From positions 45,548,194 through 45,612,193 of the forward strand of contig CP136069.1 of NCBI GenBank assembly GCA_032622095.1: a stretch of DNA of 64,000 nucleotides, written 5' to 3'. Source of the stretch: Siphonodentalium dalli (Eukaryota > Mollusca > Scaphopoda > Gadilida > Siphonodentaliidae). The translations under genes and the position numbers were made by a program. The notes beneath the pieces are model-generated. The model saw only the letters and a program-made list of their open reading frames with translations. It did no database searches and was not told the DNA's origin. This document shows positions 36,401 through 51,400 of the stretch, piece by piece (position 1 is the stretch's first letter; every line of letters begins with the position of its first letter).

Positions 36401-39400
36401 GTGCCTCGACAAACATATTCTTGAAATGAAATTACTTGAATGAATCATCTCATCGATTGATCGCTTATTGTTTCTTTATTGTCGTGATTTAAAAAGTAAA
36501 AATAGTAACGGCGAGAACCAGTCTAACAACACTGAATGAAATAGTTCCGTCGACAGATTGCACTAGTGCGATTCTGAGAATTATCACACGCTTGGAAAGT
36601 CGTGCGATCATGCGAATTACGTTGATAGATATGTAATAAAATAAATTCAACCATACGTGGAACTTATTATTTGAAAATTTCCCACCAATAAATAAGTTCC
36701 TTCTGCACTTTCTATTATCTATCTTCTGCTTAAAATTTTTGAACCTGCCTCCAGATGAATAATAGACTCTTCTGCTGTATACTTTTATAACTGAATGGAA
36801 GAATCTATTTAGTATAGGAAGGGTTAAATAGTGCCAGAAGCTTTATTTTCAACTACAGCATATAAAGGAACATCTGTTGTTTATATGTTAACCCAAATAT
36901 TTGTAAACCAACACTTTAAATTGGCCCTGCCTTAACATAGATAAGAAGGAACTGAACAAAGATTATTGTAAGTCACATATCAAATATAAAGTGAAAAAAT
37001 ATCTAAATTTATGAAATGATACAATATCAATGAAGAAATAATAAAGATTAAAATGCAATGCTGGATGACAACTTTCACTTAAAGGGGTCAATCTGGCCAT
37101 TTATGGGACCATCTCATTTTATACTCAACATAATATATGCAACAAATGAATGAATTTGAGCCATGGTTGAGTGACAAATACACCCATTTACAATATGAAT
37201 GATACAGACAACAGTCATAAATTCATTTTCATTATAATTACCATGTTGCTTGCATCATTCATTGAGCATGTCAGTGTATTTTGCACTAATGAATGGCTCA
37301 AATTCATTCATTTCTTGAATATATTCTGTTGAGTCCCAAAAATGGCCGGATTTAGTGTACAGTACACTTTTATGTATGCTGATTATTATAGTATCAAAGA
37401 GAAAATCACTAAAATTTTAAATTCAAATAAAATTATCAAACTAAACAGTAGAATAACATTAAATTACAAAATTGTAGTCCAAAATTTCAAATTTTTTGAA
37501 ACACTTTATGTGGTTCTCTTGTGTATTGTCCCAGCATTGCAATGGATCATAAGTAATCATGCGCATAAACAATTTCAATTCATAAAAGAACCATAAAGAA
37601 CCCTTTTATCAACATGTTAGTGATCAACCTTTACCTGATGTTCATAAATTTCCATTTGAAACTCATTAAGTATTTCTTTTGAATCGAACTCTCCTTGCAA
37701 ATGACCAAGTTTTTCTTGAGAGCAATCAAATTGTCCTTGTAAATCACTGAGCTTTTCTTGTGAATCATCGAGTTGTCCTTGTAAATTATTGACGATATTT
37801 TTCAAATGATCTTTCTCTGTTTTCAGTGATTGTAATTCCTATGATGAGTGTTATAAGGCATGTTATTCAAAGTGATAACTCTTGTGAAAAATTAAGGGTG
37901 CGTTCACATGCTGGCAATTTTACAGGGAATTTGTCGGATAAGGTTGTAGTGTGTTATATTATAAATGACAAACTTTATATGACATCCACAACAGTTTTCT
38001 ATATGCGCAGTGAGATCTGTGTAATTTCTTAAAAGGGTTAAATATATTGGCTAGAATCAGTCATGCAATAACTCATGGTAATAAAAGAATGGCTCTAATT
38101 AGTGATAAAACAATCGATGACACATATTCTTTAATTCTGAAATGAATCATCCAAAAGATAGCCATCTATGATGAATTTCATGACATAATTTGGCAGGAAA
38201 TTTTTTCCAACTGTACCCTAATTCAAGACTTTGACACATATAAGTTAATAATCACACCAGATTTATAGTGAATACATTTTAAAAGTAAATAGGAGAAAAA
38301 TAATATCAAACTTAAAGCACCTTCACCCACCTTCTTTCCAAATATAAGCCAAAGGTGAACCTATATCTATAAATGTGAAAAATTGTAAAAGAAGCTCAAA
38401 GTGAATAGTGATGATGAAGGTCCAGTCAGATGTATAATACATGCACTCAACCCTTTACCCAACAGAAGGGCCCTGTGCCAATGCATAGGTCGCCTCGCAT
38501 ATATAAGAGAATGCATTGGCTTAACACATTAAAAATTATAAAATTGTTAAAGAATGTAAGAAAAAATGGTAAAAAAAGATTTTTTTTAGGCCAATGCATT
38601 CTCTTATATATGCAAGGCGACCTATGGTCGACTCGCATATATAAGAGAATGCATTGGCACAGGGCATAACTGTAACTATCACAATGTGGTCAAGGAGCCG
38701 GTTCCAATGATATCCATATTTGTATGGTTCTATTGAGACAGACCGAAGATATTTTAGGCTGTTGAAGCTTTATTTGGCCGGTTTTGGCCGGTTTGTTGGG
38801 TAAAGGGTTAATGCTGCCAGAATCAACAGAGGGCAAAACATCTGAAAGGGGCATGCTTTCTACCCATAGATAATGGCTAAAGCAGCCTGAGTTTAGTGTG
38901 CCTGTCATTTGCAGAGGTCCCCAGAGGGTGAATTTAGTGATGCTATCCCGCATAGCGGGCTAGCATCACCAAATTCACCCTCTGGGGACCTCATTCTGCA
39001 TGGCCTCATATTCTATGGGAGACACAGACTCAGATTGAAGTTCCCAAATGGTGAATATTGTGATGTACACCCATTGGGAATCTCGATTATGCAATGTGTC
39101 GTCTGCCAATTTGGGGATATAGAGAAATTATACTAAAAAAAGAAAAAGAATCTATGTCAAGAAGTTTCTATAGAAATTTGATAATAAAGAAACTTTCCCG
39201 AGAAGATGAGGCCTAAGCAGTTAAATTCACCCTCTGGGGACCTCATTCTGCAAATGACACTAAACTCAGGCTTGGGCTAAAGGAAGAAAAGATAAATGTT
39301 TTCAATGCTTTAACGGACATATCCTATATAAAGCTCTTGAAAACGAGTATATAACAGTTCTGTTTCTATTGATATTATAATTAATTGCGCAGATCTTTCG

Positions 39401-42400
39401 TGGCATTCTGTGAAGCATAAAAGGTAACTTTATGCCCCCAAACCCTATGCACCCCTTTGTCATCTATCTGGAACATTACCCTACAATAGAAAATATTGCG
39501 ATTCCATTCCAATAAGAGGCATTGAATATCCACAACTAACTGGACCTTCATAGAAACCCCACACACTACTGATAGTGATAGTATTGACTGTAATATATGG
39601 TAAATCTCACCTTGACTGAAGAGGTTCTCAGTTTCTGTAGTTCCTCATGTGATCTCTTCAGTGCTAAGGCTAGCTCACTCTTTTCATGGTTTTTCTCTCC
39701 AACCTCAGTTTCTAGATAAAGCACATCAAAGTTGTGAGAAAATCCTTATCAAATGTTAATATTAGTTTTTTTAAACTATTAAATATAACTTTCTCTAAAA
39801 GACAGGCTAAGTTGAAGAAAGTCTGAAGAATATTTTATGAAACTTGTTTTAATAAGATATTTGTATCAGTATCCCATTAGCGTTCAGTTAGCACCAGATC
39901 GCCCTGCCGTGTAGCGGCCATAAAGCCCTAGAGAGCCCTGCCGCGTAGCGTCCAGAAAGCCCCAGAGAGCCCTGAGTTTTGTGGGGTTTTTTTTCGTCAT
40001 AGTTTACAACAAAAATATTGCATTATAACACAACCTATTGCTTTTATTTGTAATGTAAACAATAAAATGGATGTTACATTATTAATGTTTAAGTTTTTAT
40101 TGGGTTTTGTGGTCGATTTTGTACAATTTAATTGACATTTCACAATAAAATCGTAATAAAACGAAAACTGCGTCGCCGCGGTGCTATTTTTCAAGTCGAC
40201 TAAATCAATATACCCCGCAATTGTGATTTGTGTACAGTCTGGGGTGGCGATGTTCTCTCCTGTCAGTATTGGCTGGAGGTAATGACGTCAGTCATATTAC
40301 TGTTGGGTAAAGGGTTAAAACAGTGAGAGACATAGAGGATTTCTTATTAGTCGCAATTCTATATAAAGCTCGGCTCCAGTTAAATTTATTGCACTCAGTT
40401 AATAAATTTCGTATAGAATTGCGACAAATTTATGATCCATTTGATCACATAATCATATTTTAGCGAGGAAAAACAATCTCGAAATGGCTGGGGTTAAAAA
40501 CAATTAATATTGATTTCCTTATCACAACCAAAGAGGCAGTAAAGACACCATCAAGAAAAACTATAATTCCATTTTAAATGTGTCTTCTCATGTTGACAAA
40601 ATTGTTCAACCGCCCTTAGAACCCATGTTTATCTGTGTCACAGTCAACACAAAATAACCCGACACAAATCGAATATCATATTTATAATCTAATTAACACA
40701 ATAATAAATTTGGCATTGACATCAATGCACTACGATCTTAAGTCACTGCACGTGCCGATAATATGTGTGTCTTACTAAAAATATGAGTCTGAATTTAGGA
40801 CTAATTATGTGATAAATAAGTGTCACAGATGTCAGATATGACCATGATTAACCCTTTATTTTATAATAATAACTAGATTCTACATCCCATGCACAACCTT
40901 CAACAATATACTGGCTAGGGTGCTAGGGTGCTGTTCCCCATATTACTAATACTTACCAAGGTCATTTACATATTTCTGTAACTCGAAAACTTTGTCTTCC
41001 GTTATATTAAGTTTTTCAGCATCTTTCTGAAATTAGATTACAATGGGATGATCAAATCCATAGATATCTCTTATCACTAATATTACTCTTTGTTCAGTCT
41101 TACACATGGACTGGTTCAGAGATTTTTTACAGTAACAACAGGGACAGCAAATGTGCCCCATACCCAATTGGAAATAGTCAAGTTTATTTCCAATTTCTGA
41201 CCCCGAAATTCCCAATTAACAGAGAGTCTCTTGTTTCTGAACAAATGATAGGACTTCACATTCAGTTTATAACAATTTTCAAGTCCTTTCGCTCCATTAG
41301 CATAAAATAGGAATAGATACTCTAAAAAAAAAATTTAATGGTTAAATTACAACTATATATTTCAAATGTTATTCCTCTATGGAACAAATTTTTCCAATGG
41401 AAAAGGCCCGGGGACCCTTTCACAAAACGGCTAGAAAAATTCCTGTGGTTCCAAGCCTTAGTTTAGTGTGCCTGCAGAATGAGGTCACCAGAGGGTGAAT
41501 TTAGTGAGGCTAACCCACATAGCAGGCTAGCATCACCAAAAATCACCCTCTGGGGACTTCATTCTGCATGGCTCATCAGCTATGGGAGACATAGACTCAG
41601 ATTGAAGTTCCCAAATGGTGAATATTGTGATATACACCCATTGGGAACCTCTAAAAAAAAACTAAAAAAGAAATAGAATCTATGTGAAGAAGTTTCTATA
41701 GAAATTTTATAATAAAGAAACTTTCAAGAGAAGATGAGGCCTAAGCAGAATGAGGGCCCCAGAGGGTGAGTTTAGTAATGTTAGCCTGCTGTAAATGACA
41801 GGATAACTAAACTCAGGCTTGTGTGGTTCATGAATGATAAACTCTCTTGAATGTTGTTATTGTAGACCATTGCTGACCAACCACAATTTTGTATCTGGAC
41901 CAAGAAATTCTGACTGGTAGTATTAAAATAGTACAGCTCACACTGATTGGCTGAATTTATTTGTGTAGTATGTTTTAACTGCCGATTCAACTAGATTCTG
42001 CATATCTCAAGCAGAGATAATAACCAGTACATATTCATCACACATCCTACCCAGGGACCGACCTAGATGGTGACTTGGGAGAAATCTTCTCCCTAAATTG
42101 TGCTAATTCTCCCTATTTCTGTTCTAGGGAGAAGTGACTTCTCTCTCATATACCAGACAGCATATATATCTTCTCTCCCCAAATACCACAGATGAGCTAA
42201 TGGCGCTTACCCGGCTCAGGATAAGCGCTCACTCATTGTCGATAGAAACTGATAGGCATAAACGTGACGTCAATGGCAAAGCGCCTGCCAGAAATCTTCG
42301 AAAATGCCCGATGTGCGATGCAGAAACAGAGGATGAAGCACACTTCATCTTACATTGCCCAACATATCGAACGTTAAGACGGGAATTATTTGATACCATC

Positions 42401-45400
42401 GCGAATATTAGTAGCATTGACTGCAATAACGTAATTAAAGAATATTTCCTTAACATTATCTTCCGTTCATTCGATCACGACATCACGCAGAATATCGTAA
42501 GGTATATATATACCGCATTCGAGCAACGAAAGAACTTAGTGTCTAATGCCAACCTCAAGCAGTAACGATTTACCCTATACACTTATGTCAGTCGTATAGC
42601 CTTGGCGTACCACATTACAGTACGTAAATATTTGTTTTATTGTCTATGTGAAATGTTCATGTATATGTTTCATTTGTGTTTTATGTTAACCTTCAATGTT
42701 GAAGTTGTGACAATAAAATCTTATCTTATCTTATCTTATATTTAAAGTGTATTTACTAAATATAATAGTGTAGTTTCTCCTCACCATAATGGTTTTATGA
42801 ATGGGCTCTTGTATAACATAATACTTATTGGATCATAGAAGGGTGATGTTGGGGTAAAAATTGAACTTCAGACATTATGACTTCTCCCTGAGAACGTCTC
42901 CCTATTAAATCAAATAGGGAGAAGTGACTTCTCCCAATTTGAAACTTCTAGGCTGGTCCCTGATCATACTATGAAGAAATATCTTAAATATGTATGACAT
43001 TTATGCAGAACTTACCTGTTTGGTGTGGAAACGTTACTAGGTGTTAACATTGTCAAAGAGTGTTTGGTAATTTCCAATGCTATATGATGGGATTTGGAAT
43101 AAATGCAATATACTACAGAGTTATTCATGACCAAGTTTAAAAAAAATGCTTAATTAAATTGACATGAATCAAATTCTTCAGAAAATTGCAAACTTAAAAG
43201 CTGATCATTGTTATCAAGTACAATCGTTAGTTTATTGGTTCAAATAACTTTATTTTGGTAAGAAAATTTTTGTTTTCTCCAGAAACAAGAAAGAATCGTT
43301 TTAGTAGTAATGTGCGAAATTACACAAACAGTACTTTTCCAAAAAAAAACTAGAAGTGTGACTTTACCCCAATGGGACTAAGGATACCCCCCCCCCCCCC
43401 CCCCCCGTGTTTTTAAAACACTAAGATGTTTCACATGTCAGTAAACATTTAGTTCAAATAATAAATTAACAGATTCCCAATGCAGGTGCACAACCCTAAC
43501 CCCTAACCCTAAACCTATTGACCGAAAAATGTAGGAATAAAAGCTCGGACAAAATTATGCATGTTGCAAAAATGTTCTAAGTCGAAAAAGGGGAATGACT
43601 CCACAAAAAATAGTCAGACAGACATCATAATCGCAGGTGCACAGGTTCCCATGGTACTAAATATATGTGTCGCATATTTACTCAAGACCTTCTTATGATA
43701 TTTTGTGACAAAAATCTGTATACAAACCTTTATGATGTTGATAGATTTTGCTGTTTTATCTAACTCCAGATGTTTCTGATTCAAGTTGGTTCGTATTTGA
43801 TCCAAATCTAAATTAGCACTACTCACAAGCTGAAAATTATTAGTAAAGTGAACAGGTGAATTATAGGTAAAACAAACTAAATTCTGAATAAAGGATAGGG
43901 TGAACTGTGAACAAATTTAGTGTGATAATTTTCAAGGGTAATACCTTACTCATGCTTAAATTTGAGCAGTACTAGTTTTCACGCACCCATAGCTCCATGA
44001 ATTTAAAATTGAGCGATAAATAGTATGACTCAAAGGGGTTAGCGAACAAACAGGTAAAATAAAGAGGTCTGTCTATTGATCAATATACAAGTAAATTAAG
44101 AAGTGGCATTTCTGAAGCTAGCAGTGTGGAATATACCTACAATAATGCCCTAAATAATCAATTCCTTAACCACAGCAGAATTATGGGTAACTTTTCAGGA
44201 TTTAGTTGGAAATATGGCTTGTTCCCATTCATCGAAAGCTCTCAGTGAGAGCTTTCCGATGAATGGCAACAAGTCATATTTCCGTCTAAATCCTGAAAAA
44301 TTACCCATAATTCTTCTGTGGTTAAGGAGTCGATTATTTAGGGCATTACTGTAGGAGTGTGGAATATACCTATCTTAACATCTAAATAATTAACAGTTAT
44401 CTTCTACGCATGATGTACATTTAGAGTGAGGTGGTCTTTAAATCTACTTTCAAGAATAATTAGGAGCCGTCTGTTTTGAATTTGCAAGTCAGGGTGCGCA
44501 AATTCAAAGTGAGCGAAGTCAAAACTGAGCAAAAGATAATACTGTGCGAATATAAATATGAGTAAGGTAGACATAACTAAAATCAAAATGAAGAAATTCA
44601 TCACTGAATTAGAACTCAGACTTAGATCTTACTCTAGTGTTCCAAATAAATGTTCATGTTTATTATTTTAATAAAAAATTTCCATCCTGCCAGGTCTGAG
44701 AATAAGGTGCCTGTCATTTGCAGAATGAGGTCCCCAGAGGGTGAATTTAGTGACGATATCCCGCATAGCGGGCTAGCATCACTAAATTCACCCTCTGGGG
44801 ACCTCATTCTGCTTAGGCCTTATCTTCTCTGGAAAGTTTTTTTATTATCAAATTTTAATAGGTTCTATTTCTTTTTTAGTTTAGTTTCTCTAGATCCCCA
44901 AATTGGCAGACAACATTGCATAATAGAGGTTCCCAATGGGGGTACATCACAATATTCACCATTTGGGAACTTCAATCTGAGTCCATGTCTCCCATGGCAG
45001 ATGAGGCCATGTAGAATGAGGTCCCAAGAGGGTGAATTTGGTGATGCTAGCCCGCTGTGCGGGATAGCATCACTAAATTCACCCTCTGAGGACCTCATTC
45101 TGCAAATGACAGGCACACTAAACAGGCTTGCTTATTTGGATCTGCATGTTTATGTTATTTGCTCTCTCCGCCGGAAACTTGAGTACTGATGTTTTGTTGT
45201 TGGGCATTGTTTCTTATTTCTCCGTTGATACCAGCTGTATACATTTTGACGCCAGCTGAACATAATGATGCACAATTTGCATGACTAGCATTGATACATT
45301 TATTTGGGAGTGCATGTTTATTTGGAACACTGGAGTAGACTTTTGACAGTCTAGCATATCCTAGGTGTGGTGTAACATTAAGAACTTGGCTTAAAGTGAA

Positions 45401-48400
45401 GTTATATCAAGAATCATGCATAGAGAATAACGGAGCCATGCAAATTTAAATTAATTTAAAATAAATTTGTGTATATTTATAAAATCAAATAATACAGGTA
45501 ACATGCTGATGTAAATTGGAGACAACAACTATCTATTGTGGATATTGGGACAGGAAATTTCATGCATTCTGAATATATGAACGGAATTACTACACCATAA
45601 AGGAAAATTCTGGCATTCTGAATACAGTAATGCCCTAAATAATTGACTCCTTAACCACAGCAGGAATTTTTCAGGAATTAGTCGGAAATATGGCTAGTTG
45701 CCATTCATCGGAAAGCTCTCAGTAAGAGTCTAAATCCTGAAAAATTACCCATAATTCTGCTGTGGTTAAGGAGTCTATTATTTAGGGAATTACTGTATTT
45801 TTAACAGCTATCTACATGATCAAGTGTTCGCAAAACCAGGTAACATCTGTCTATAGGATTCTGGAGAGGTGATCAATGGCTAAAAGTTCTTACTTTGTTT
45901 AGTTTCGATTCTTCATTAGAAATTTCATTTTTCATCTTAGTCAGTACCTACAACATAAAATAGATTATAATAGAGGTTTAGACATATTTTATTTAGCAGT
46001 AAATACATTATAATAGTTGAGGCAAAAGAGGGCAACTTTGATTTGGAATTGGGGCTGTCACACTTCTCTTTTCTTTTGTTACATTGTGGTTGTTCTAGTC
46101 CTCATTAATTAATTTGTATTTAGAGTGTATAAGGCCAAAAAAAAAAATGTTTTGGATCTCGGGCAATTATTTTTTCAAATCAATGAGGGAGGGAGGGTTT
46201 TATTTTTTATTTTTTATTTTTTTCTGCGCATAGTAAGCATGGACAAAGATACCTTCCTCTGTCTAGTAATAACCAGAAAAGTAGAGGGAACTGTCATGCA
46301 TATAAACTCATTTAGTCTTATATAAAAATGACATTGTACTACCAGTTTATGACTGGGATTACCTAACAATATATAATGCCCCTGACATTAACTACTGTTA
46401 TTGTTGTCTAAAAACTGATACCTCTCCATTCTAATATGTGATCCTGAATTTAGTCCTGTGCCTTTCAATTGTATAAAGTTACAATTAGTGTAAGTTGTTC
46501 ACAAAGACTAATTGTAAGAAGAGCATGAGGATCAGCTAATCATTTTCTTAATTGTAGTCATCTACTTCATGTTGTAAGCCTGCAAGTCACTTTTTAATAC
46601 AATACATGTTGGAGCTCAATGCACACTAATATTCAACACGTATCTGCTATGGACATGTTGATAAAATCCACAAATTTTTGTCATAACATCAGGCATTGCA
46701 ATAAAAAGGCCCTTTTTATTCAATGCGGCGGGGCCTGAGAACCAAAACTTTTTGTTTTTGGCCTAATAATCTGTAATTTCTCAATAATGAATAGGAATTC
46801 TCCTACACTTGTATTATCTGTTCGTATGTCTGTCATCCGCTAGTTTTACTTGAACACCCCTCCAAATGAATAATAGGATATACAAATGTATACTTTTATA
46901 ACTAGGTGGGAGAATCCATTTAGTATAGAAACGATTAAACTCTGAGGGTGGACATGGGTAAGGTTCACAAGACATTCTAATGTAATGAACCTCAGTAGAT
47001 AATGGGATAGTGACCAGCGCAAATGAAGAACAACAAGAGGTTGCACCGGCGGTGCTGGCAAACCCCCACGGCAAATTCGAACCAACAAAGTATGGTTGAG
47101 ATATCTGGTCGGACGGAAAAAAACCCCAATTTTTTCATATAAACAAAGATAAATAACTCTAGAATGGAACATGAACAAAATTATTGAAAACTCAATTCAA
47201 TGCCAAGTTGCCAACATAGTAGTTAACATACATACCAAATTTAATTGATATCTGTCAACCGGTGGTAGAGATACGGACAAAAAAACAATACTTCCAAATA
47301 AATAGACCTGAATAACTCAAGAATAGAAAAAGAGTAAAAAAAAAAATTTAACACTCAATTGATTGCCCTCATAGTAGTCAACATTTGTACCAAATTTCAT
47401 TGAGATTCGTAAAACGGTGGTGGAGATATCTGCTTGAAAAGGACCAAAAAACCCCAACATTTCCGGAAAATCACCAAAAAACAAGTGAACATCCATAACA
47501 AATTTCATTCAGATCTGACAACCAATGTTTGTAAATATCTGCCTGGATGGACTGATGGATAAATGTCCTGAGAGAACGGCTAGACAGAGGAATGGATGGA
47601 TAAATGTCTGGACGGAAGGACGAGGTAAATCCAGTATACCCCCCAATTCTCTCAATGAGTGGGAGTAAAATTACTGCTGACTGATAAGCCACAATCTATT
47701 GGTCTCTTGGCAAGATGTCCATTTTGCATACTCAATGTCATGAATGTATAAGAATAATAATAATATATAGCTCTTAATCACATGAATAGTTAAACAGTTA
47801 CAGTAATGCCCTAAATAATCGACCCCTTAACCACAGAAGAATTATGGGTAACTTTTCAGGATTTAGTCGGAAATATGGCTTGTTGCCATTCATCGGAAAG
47901 CTCTCAGTGAGATTATTTAGGGCATTACTGTACATTATTACCCCAGTTGTTCAGCAGTACTGAGTCTAATGTATGCTGCCATTTTGCAGGCGCTTCACTG
48001 GAGCAGAGAGACATATTGTTTTCCCATCATGCTAGGTACCTATTTCATGTCTCGGTATAGACTAGGTGCGACAAAGCCGTCACAGTACGATTAACCTTGC
48101 TCAAGGGACACAACTTGGCACGAGATTTGAACAGCGTGTGACTCTACAACCACATATGCTTAACGTGACCAAGATGTTGCTATTGGGTAACATTTCAGTC
48201 AAGAAGTTTGGGCAATGGTGGAAAAAGACGCTCTTTTCATTTTGGATTTTGTATACTAGTATTATTTTTCATTTTCGGCATTCTGAATTTGGGTCTAGTT
48301 GCCTAGACCTTATATATACAGTCATTGAAAACGTCCCTATATTCTAATCACACGGTCACTACGTGCAGGCCTATAAGACGATGATTATGTTATCAACTTA

Positions 48401-51400
48401 TACAGACGAACAATCGCCCAATAATGCGACATGAGGATACACCGGCAATGTATTGTCGTTCAAAATAATGACTTAGTTTACTTGTGTATATCCCCTGGAT
48501 ACACAAGTGTATAATACAGAAGGTTCGTATGTTGGTTTTTCTTCTGATTTTACTAAGTGAGCGAAACAAGATATATAGTTTTGATGCTCATCAAGAAGAA
48601 TGCCGAGAATAGATATGAATTGATACTAACCCTTCGTGCTTCTTGATATTCGAGATCCTTCTTTTCGACACCTCGAATGAGTTCTTCAAGCTCAGTTTGC
48701 TTATACTCATGTTGTCGCTCAATCTCCTCAGCCGTTAGTCGGGTAAGTCTCACAGCCTCAGATAATCTCTCGATTTCCACCTTGCAATCATCTTTCTGGC
48801 GTGAAATATCTTTCTGGTCCTTGAATGAAAAATGGACCAGGATTTAACAAGATGGACAAAGCTAAAGTATTCATCACCCAGTGGTTGAAACTCAATCAAA
48901 ATCTTCCTTCTCGAAGAAGCTAACAGTATCCTGAATAACTCTACACTCTGCACTCTTTACTAAACTGTCATAGATGGGCTACCAATTTGATGAATCTATG
49001 ATCAACCACAAAGAATTACACAGTAGTGAACCTCTCTACAAAATCCACAGAGTCAGAGCTGCATTACTCAAATGACGGTCATAGAGCAATCCTTGAATGA
49101 TCACATACTGATATAGAAAATAAAAAAAAAATATTTGAGTCTCAGACAATTTTTTTTCTGAATCTTTGAGGACTTTAATTCTATTTTTGATTTTTTGTGC
49201 ACATTGTAATTATGTATCATGATAACTTCCCTTATCTAGTATTAGTCAGAAAATGTATCTGATATAAAAATTACATTGTGCTACTAGTATACCTGTATGA
49301 CATTTGAAGATCCTGAGCCAGTGCATTCTCTTATATATGCGAGTCTCTATAAGATAATGCACTGGCTTACAAGGTCAAGGTAAATATTGTTAGGCCAATG
49401 CATTCTCTTATATACGAAATGTGCCCTATTGGAAACTTGCATTACTCGTATTTAAAATCGCGCAGTACTAATTTTCGCGCAGCCAATGTGCGCAAATTTA
49501 AAACTGAGTGAAAAATAGTATGACTCGCAAGTTTAATCTAAACAGTCCATACGAAATACAAGAACTCTATGTTGCTGAATTTATATATATTATGAACGGT
49601 TGAATAGACAATTACGCCTATACATGCTGATACATGTATGCATATATTTACATTCGGCCAACCGCTATCAAGACCATTGCTCACAATGCCAAGCGACAAA
49701 TCATGGTAACATAGACATTTTTGAAATTCTTGTATAAGAGATACTAATATTCCAGGTTGCCACAAAATTATGATGTATGTAGTTACTAGTTTATTGTCAA
49801 TGCGATGTAAATCCACCGCGATTGTGTTTAATAGACACATATACTATCCCCAGCAATGACTAAGAACCGAAATTTTCATCAGCTTCAAGATATACGAAAA
49901 TATCACCGAAATATTATGAAAATATTTTTGTCAGTTTTGAATTCGCGCAGCTAGGTGCGCGAATTTAAAGTACGTGAATTCAAAACTGAGTGAAAAATAG
50001 TACTGCGCGAATTCTAATACGAGTATTGGCCAATGGTTTTTGTAAAATTTCAGGAATCTCCCATCATGGAAGGGTTAATAAATAAAGGGTTAAACGTCGC
50101 AACAAATGAAGAACAAATAGTTCCAATGTATAGTTTTAAAACGGAATGGGAGAATCCAATTTGGTGTGAGTAATTTAAAACATACCATGTTTTGTTGTCG
50201 TATTTGTTCGTCTCTCTCCATTATTTCCTCTCGTATGTGCTTCAATTCTGATGTGTTGTCTGTAATCAAAGGAAATATGTAGAATTGATGCATCCACTCC
50301 AAGCCTGATTTTAGTGTGCCTGACATTTGCAGAATGAGGTCCTCAGAGGGTGAATTTAGTGATGCTATCCCGCACAGTGGGCTAGCATCACCAAATTCAC
50401 CCTCTTGGGACCTCATTCTGCATGGCCTCATCTGTTATGTGAGACATAGACTCAGATTTAAGTTCCCAAATGGTGAATATTGTGATGTACACCCATTGGG
50501 AACCTCGATTAAGCAATGTGTCATCTGCCAATTTGGGGATATAGAGAAACTAAACTAAAAAAGAAATAGAATCTATGTGAAGAATTTTCTATAGAAATTT
50601 TATAATAAAGAAACTTTGCAGAGAAGATGAGGCCTAGCAGAATGAGGTCCCCAGAGGGTGAATTTAGTGATGCTAGCCCTAATATGTTGCCAGAGATACC
50701 TATGCCCACAGCAATGTAGTATGGTCATGGCATGCAAAATGATAAGTTCACCCAGAAGATAATTGGTAAGAAAGTGACCTTGGTGTCAAACGATGCAGGA
50801 TAGTTGTCTGTATAACATATCTAATTGCTGAGTAATTTTCAGTTGATTTTGTCCATTTTGGCGGACATTTTGGGACAGACATTTTACAGATATAGTTTAC
50901 AACTAAGCATTGTTTGTATATATGTCAATCTTTTGTGAATTTAGCATTAATTGGTGCTCCGTGGTCCAGTGGTTAGCGCGTTGGACTTGTCTTCGCTGTC
51001 AACACAGCGAGGCGAGTTCGCGGCTGGCTGGTGGTCTGTTATGAGTTTCCACACAGCAGTGGCTTGACCGACTTGAGCGATGTGCAATTGTTGGATTGTA
51101 CACTGTTTGAATCTCGCGCCAAGTTGTGACCCTTGAGCAAGGTCGCTCGTACTGTGTCTGCTTTGCACCACCCATGCATTACAAGGGTACCTGATAATGA
51201 GCAGTGAAAGATCTTGTCAGTATGCTAGCCATATGGTATCCTCGCATACTCCCGGCTGTACCTCCCCCTGTCCCCGGGGAGCAGTAGATGGTTACTGAAT
51301 GGTCAGGCTCATCAGGGTAATAATTGTAAAACTTTGAGCGCTTTGGGCCTCATGGGAAAGGCGCTTTACAAATGCTATACATTATTATTATTATCTACCG

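Larger units (their letters stand above)
42052..42962. mobile_element. hAT-like element interrupted by a LINE
   Basis: Inverted termini CAGGGACCGACCTAGA and TCTAGGCTGGTCCCTG, with GGGAGAAGTGACTTCTC repeats inside both arms. Flanks ATCCTACC (42,044) and ATCATACT (42,963) match at 6 of 8 positions, a decayed 8-bp target duplication. Without the LINE the element is about 300 bp. Confidence 0.65.

Noticed and set aside
43493-43512. Telomere-like CCCTAACCCCTAACCCTAAA
   Set aside because: Only about three imperfect units next to a poly-C tract; too short to be an interstitial telomere.
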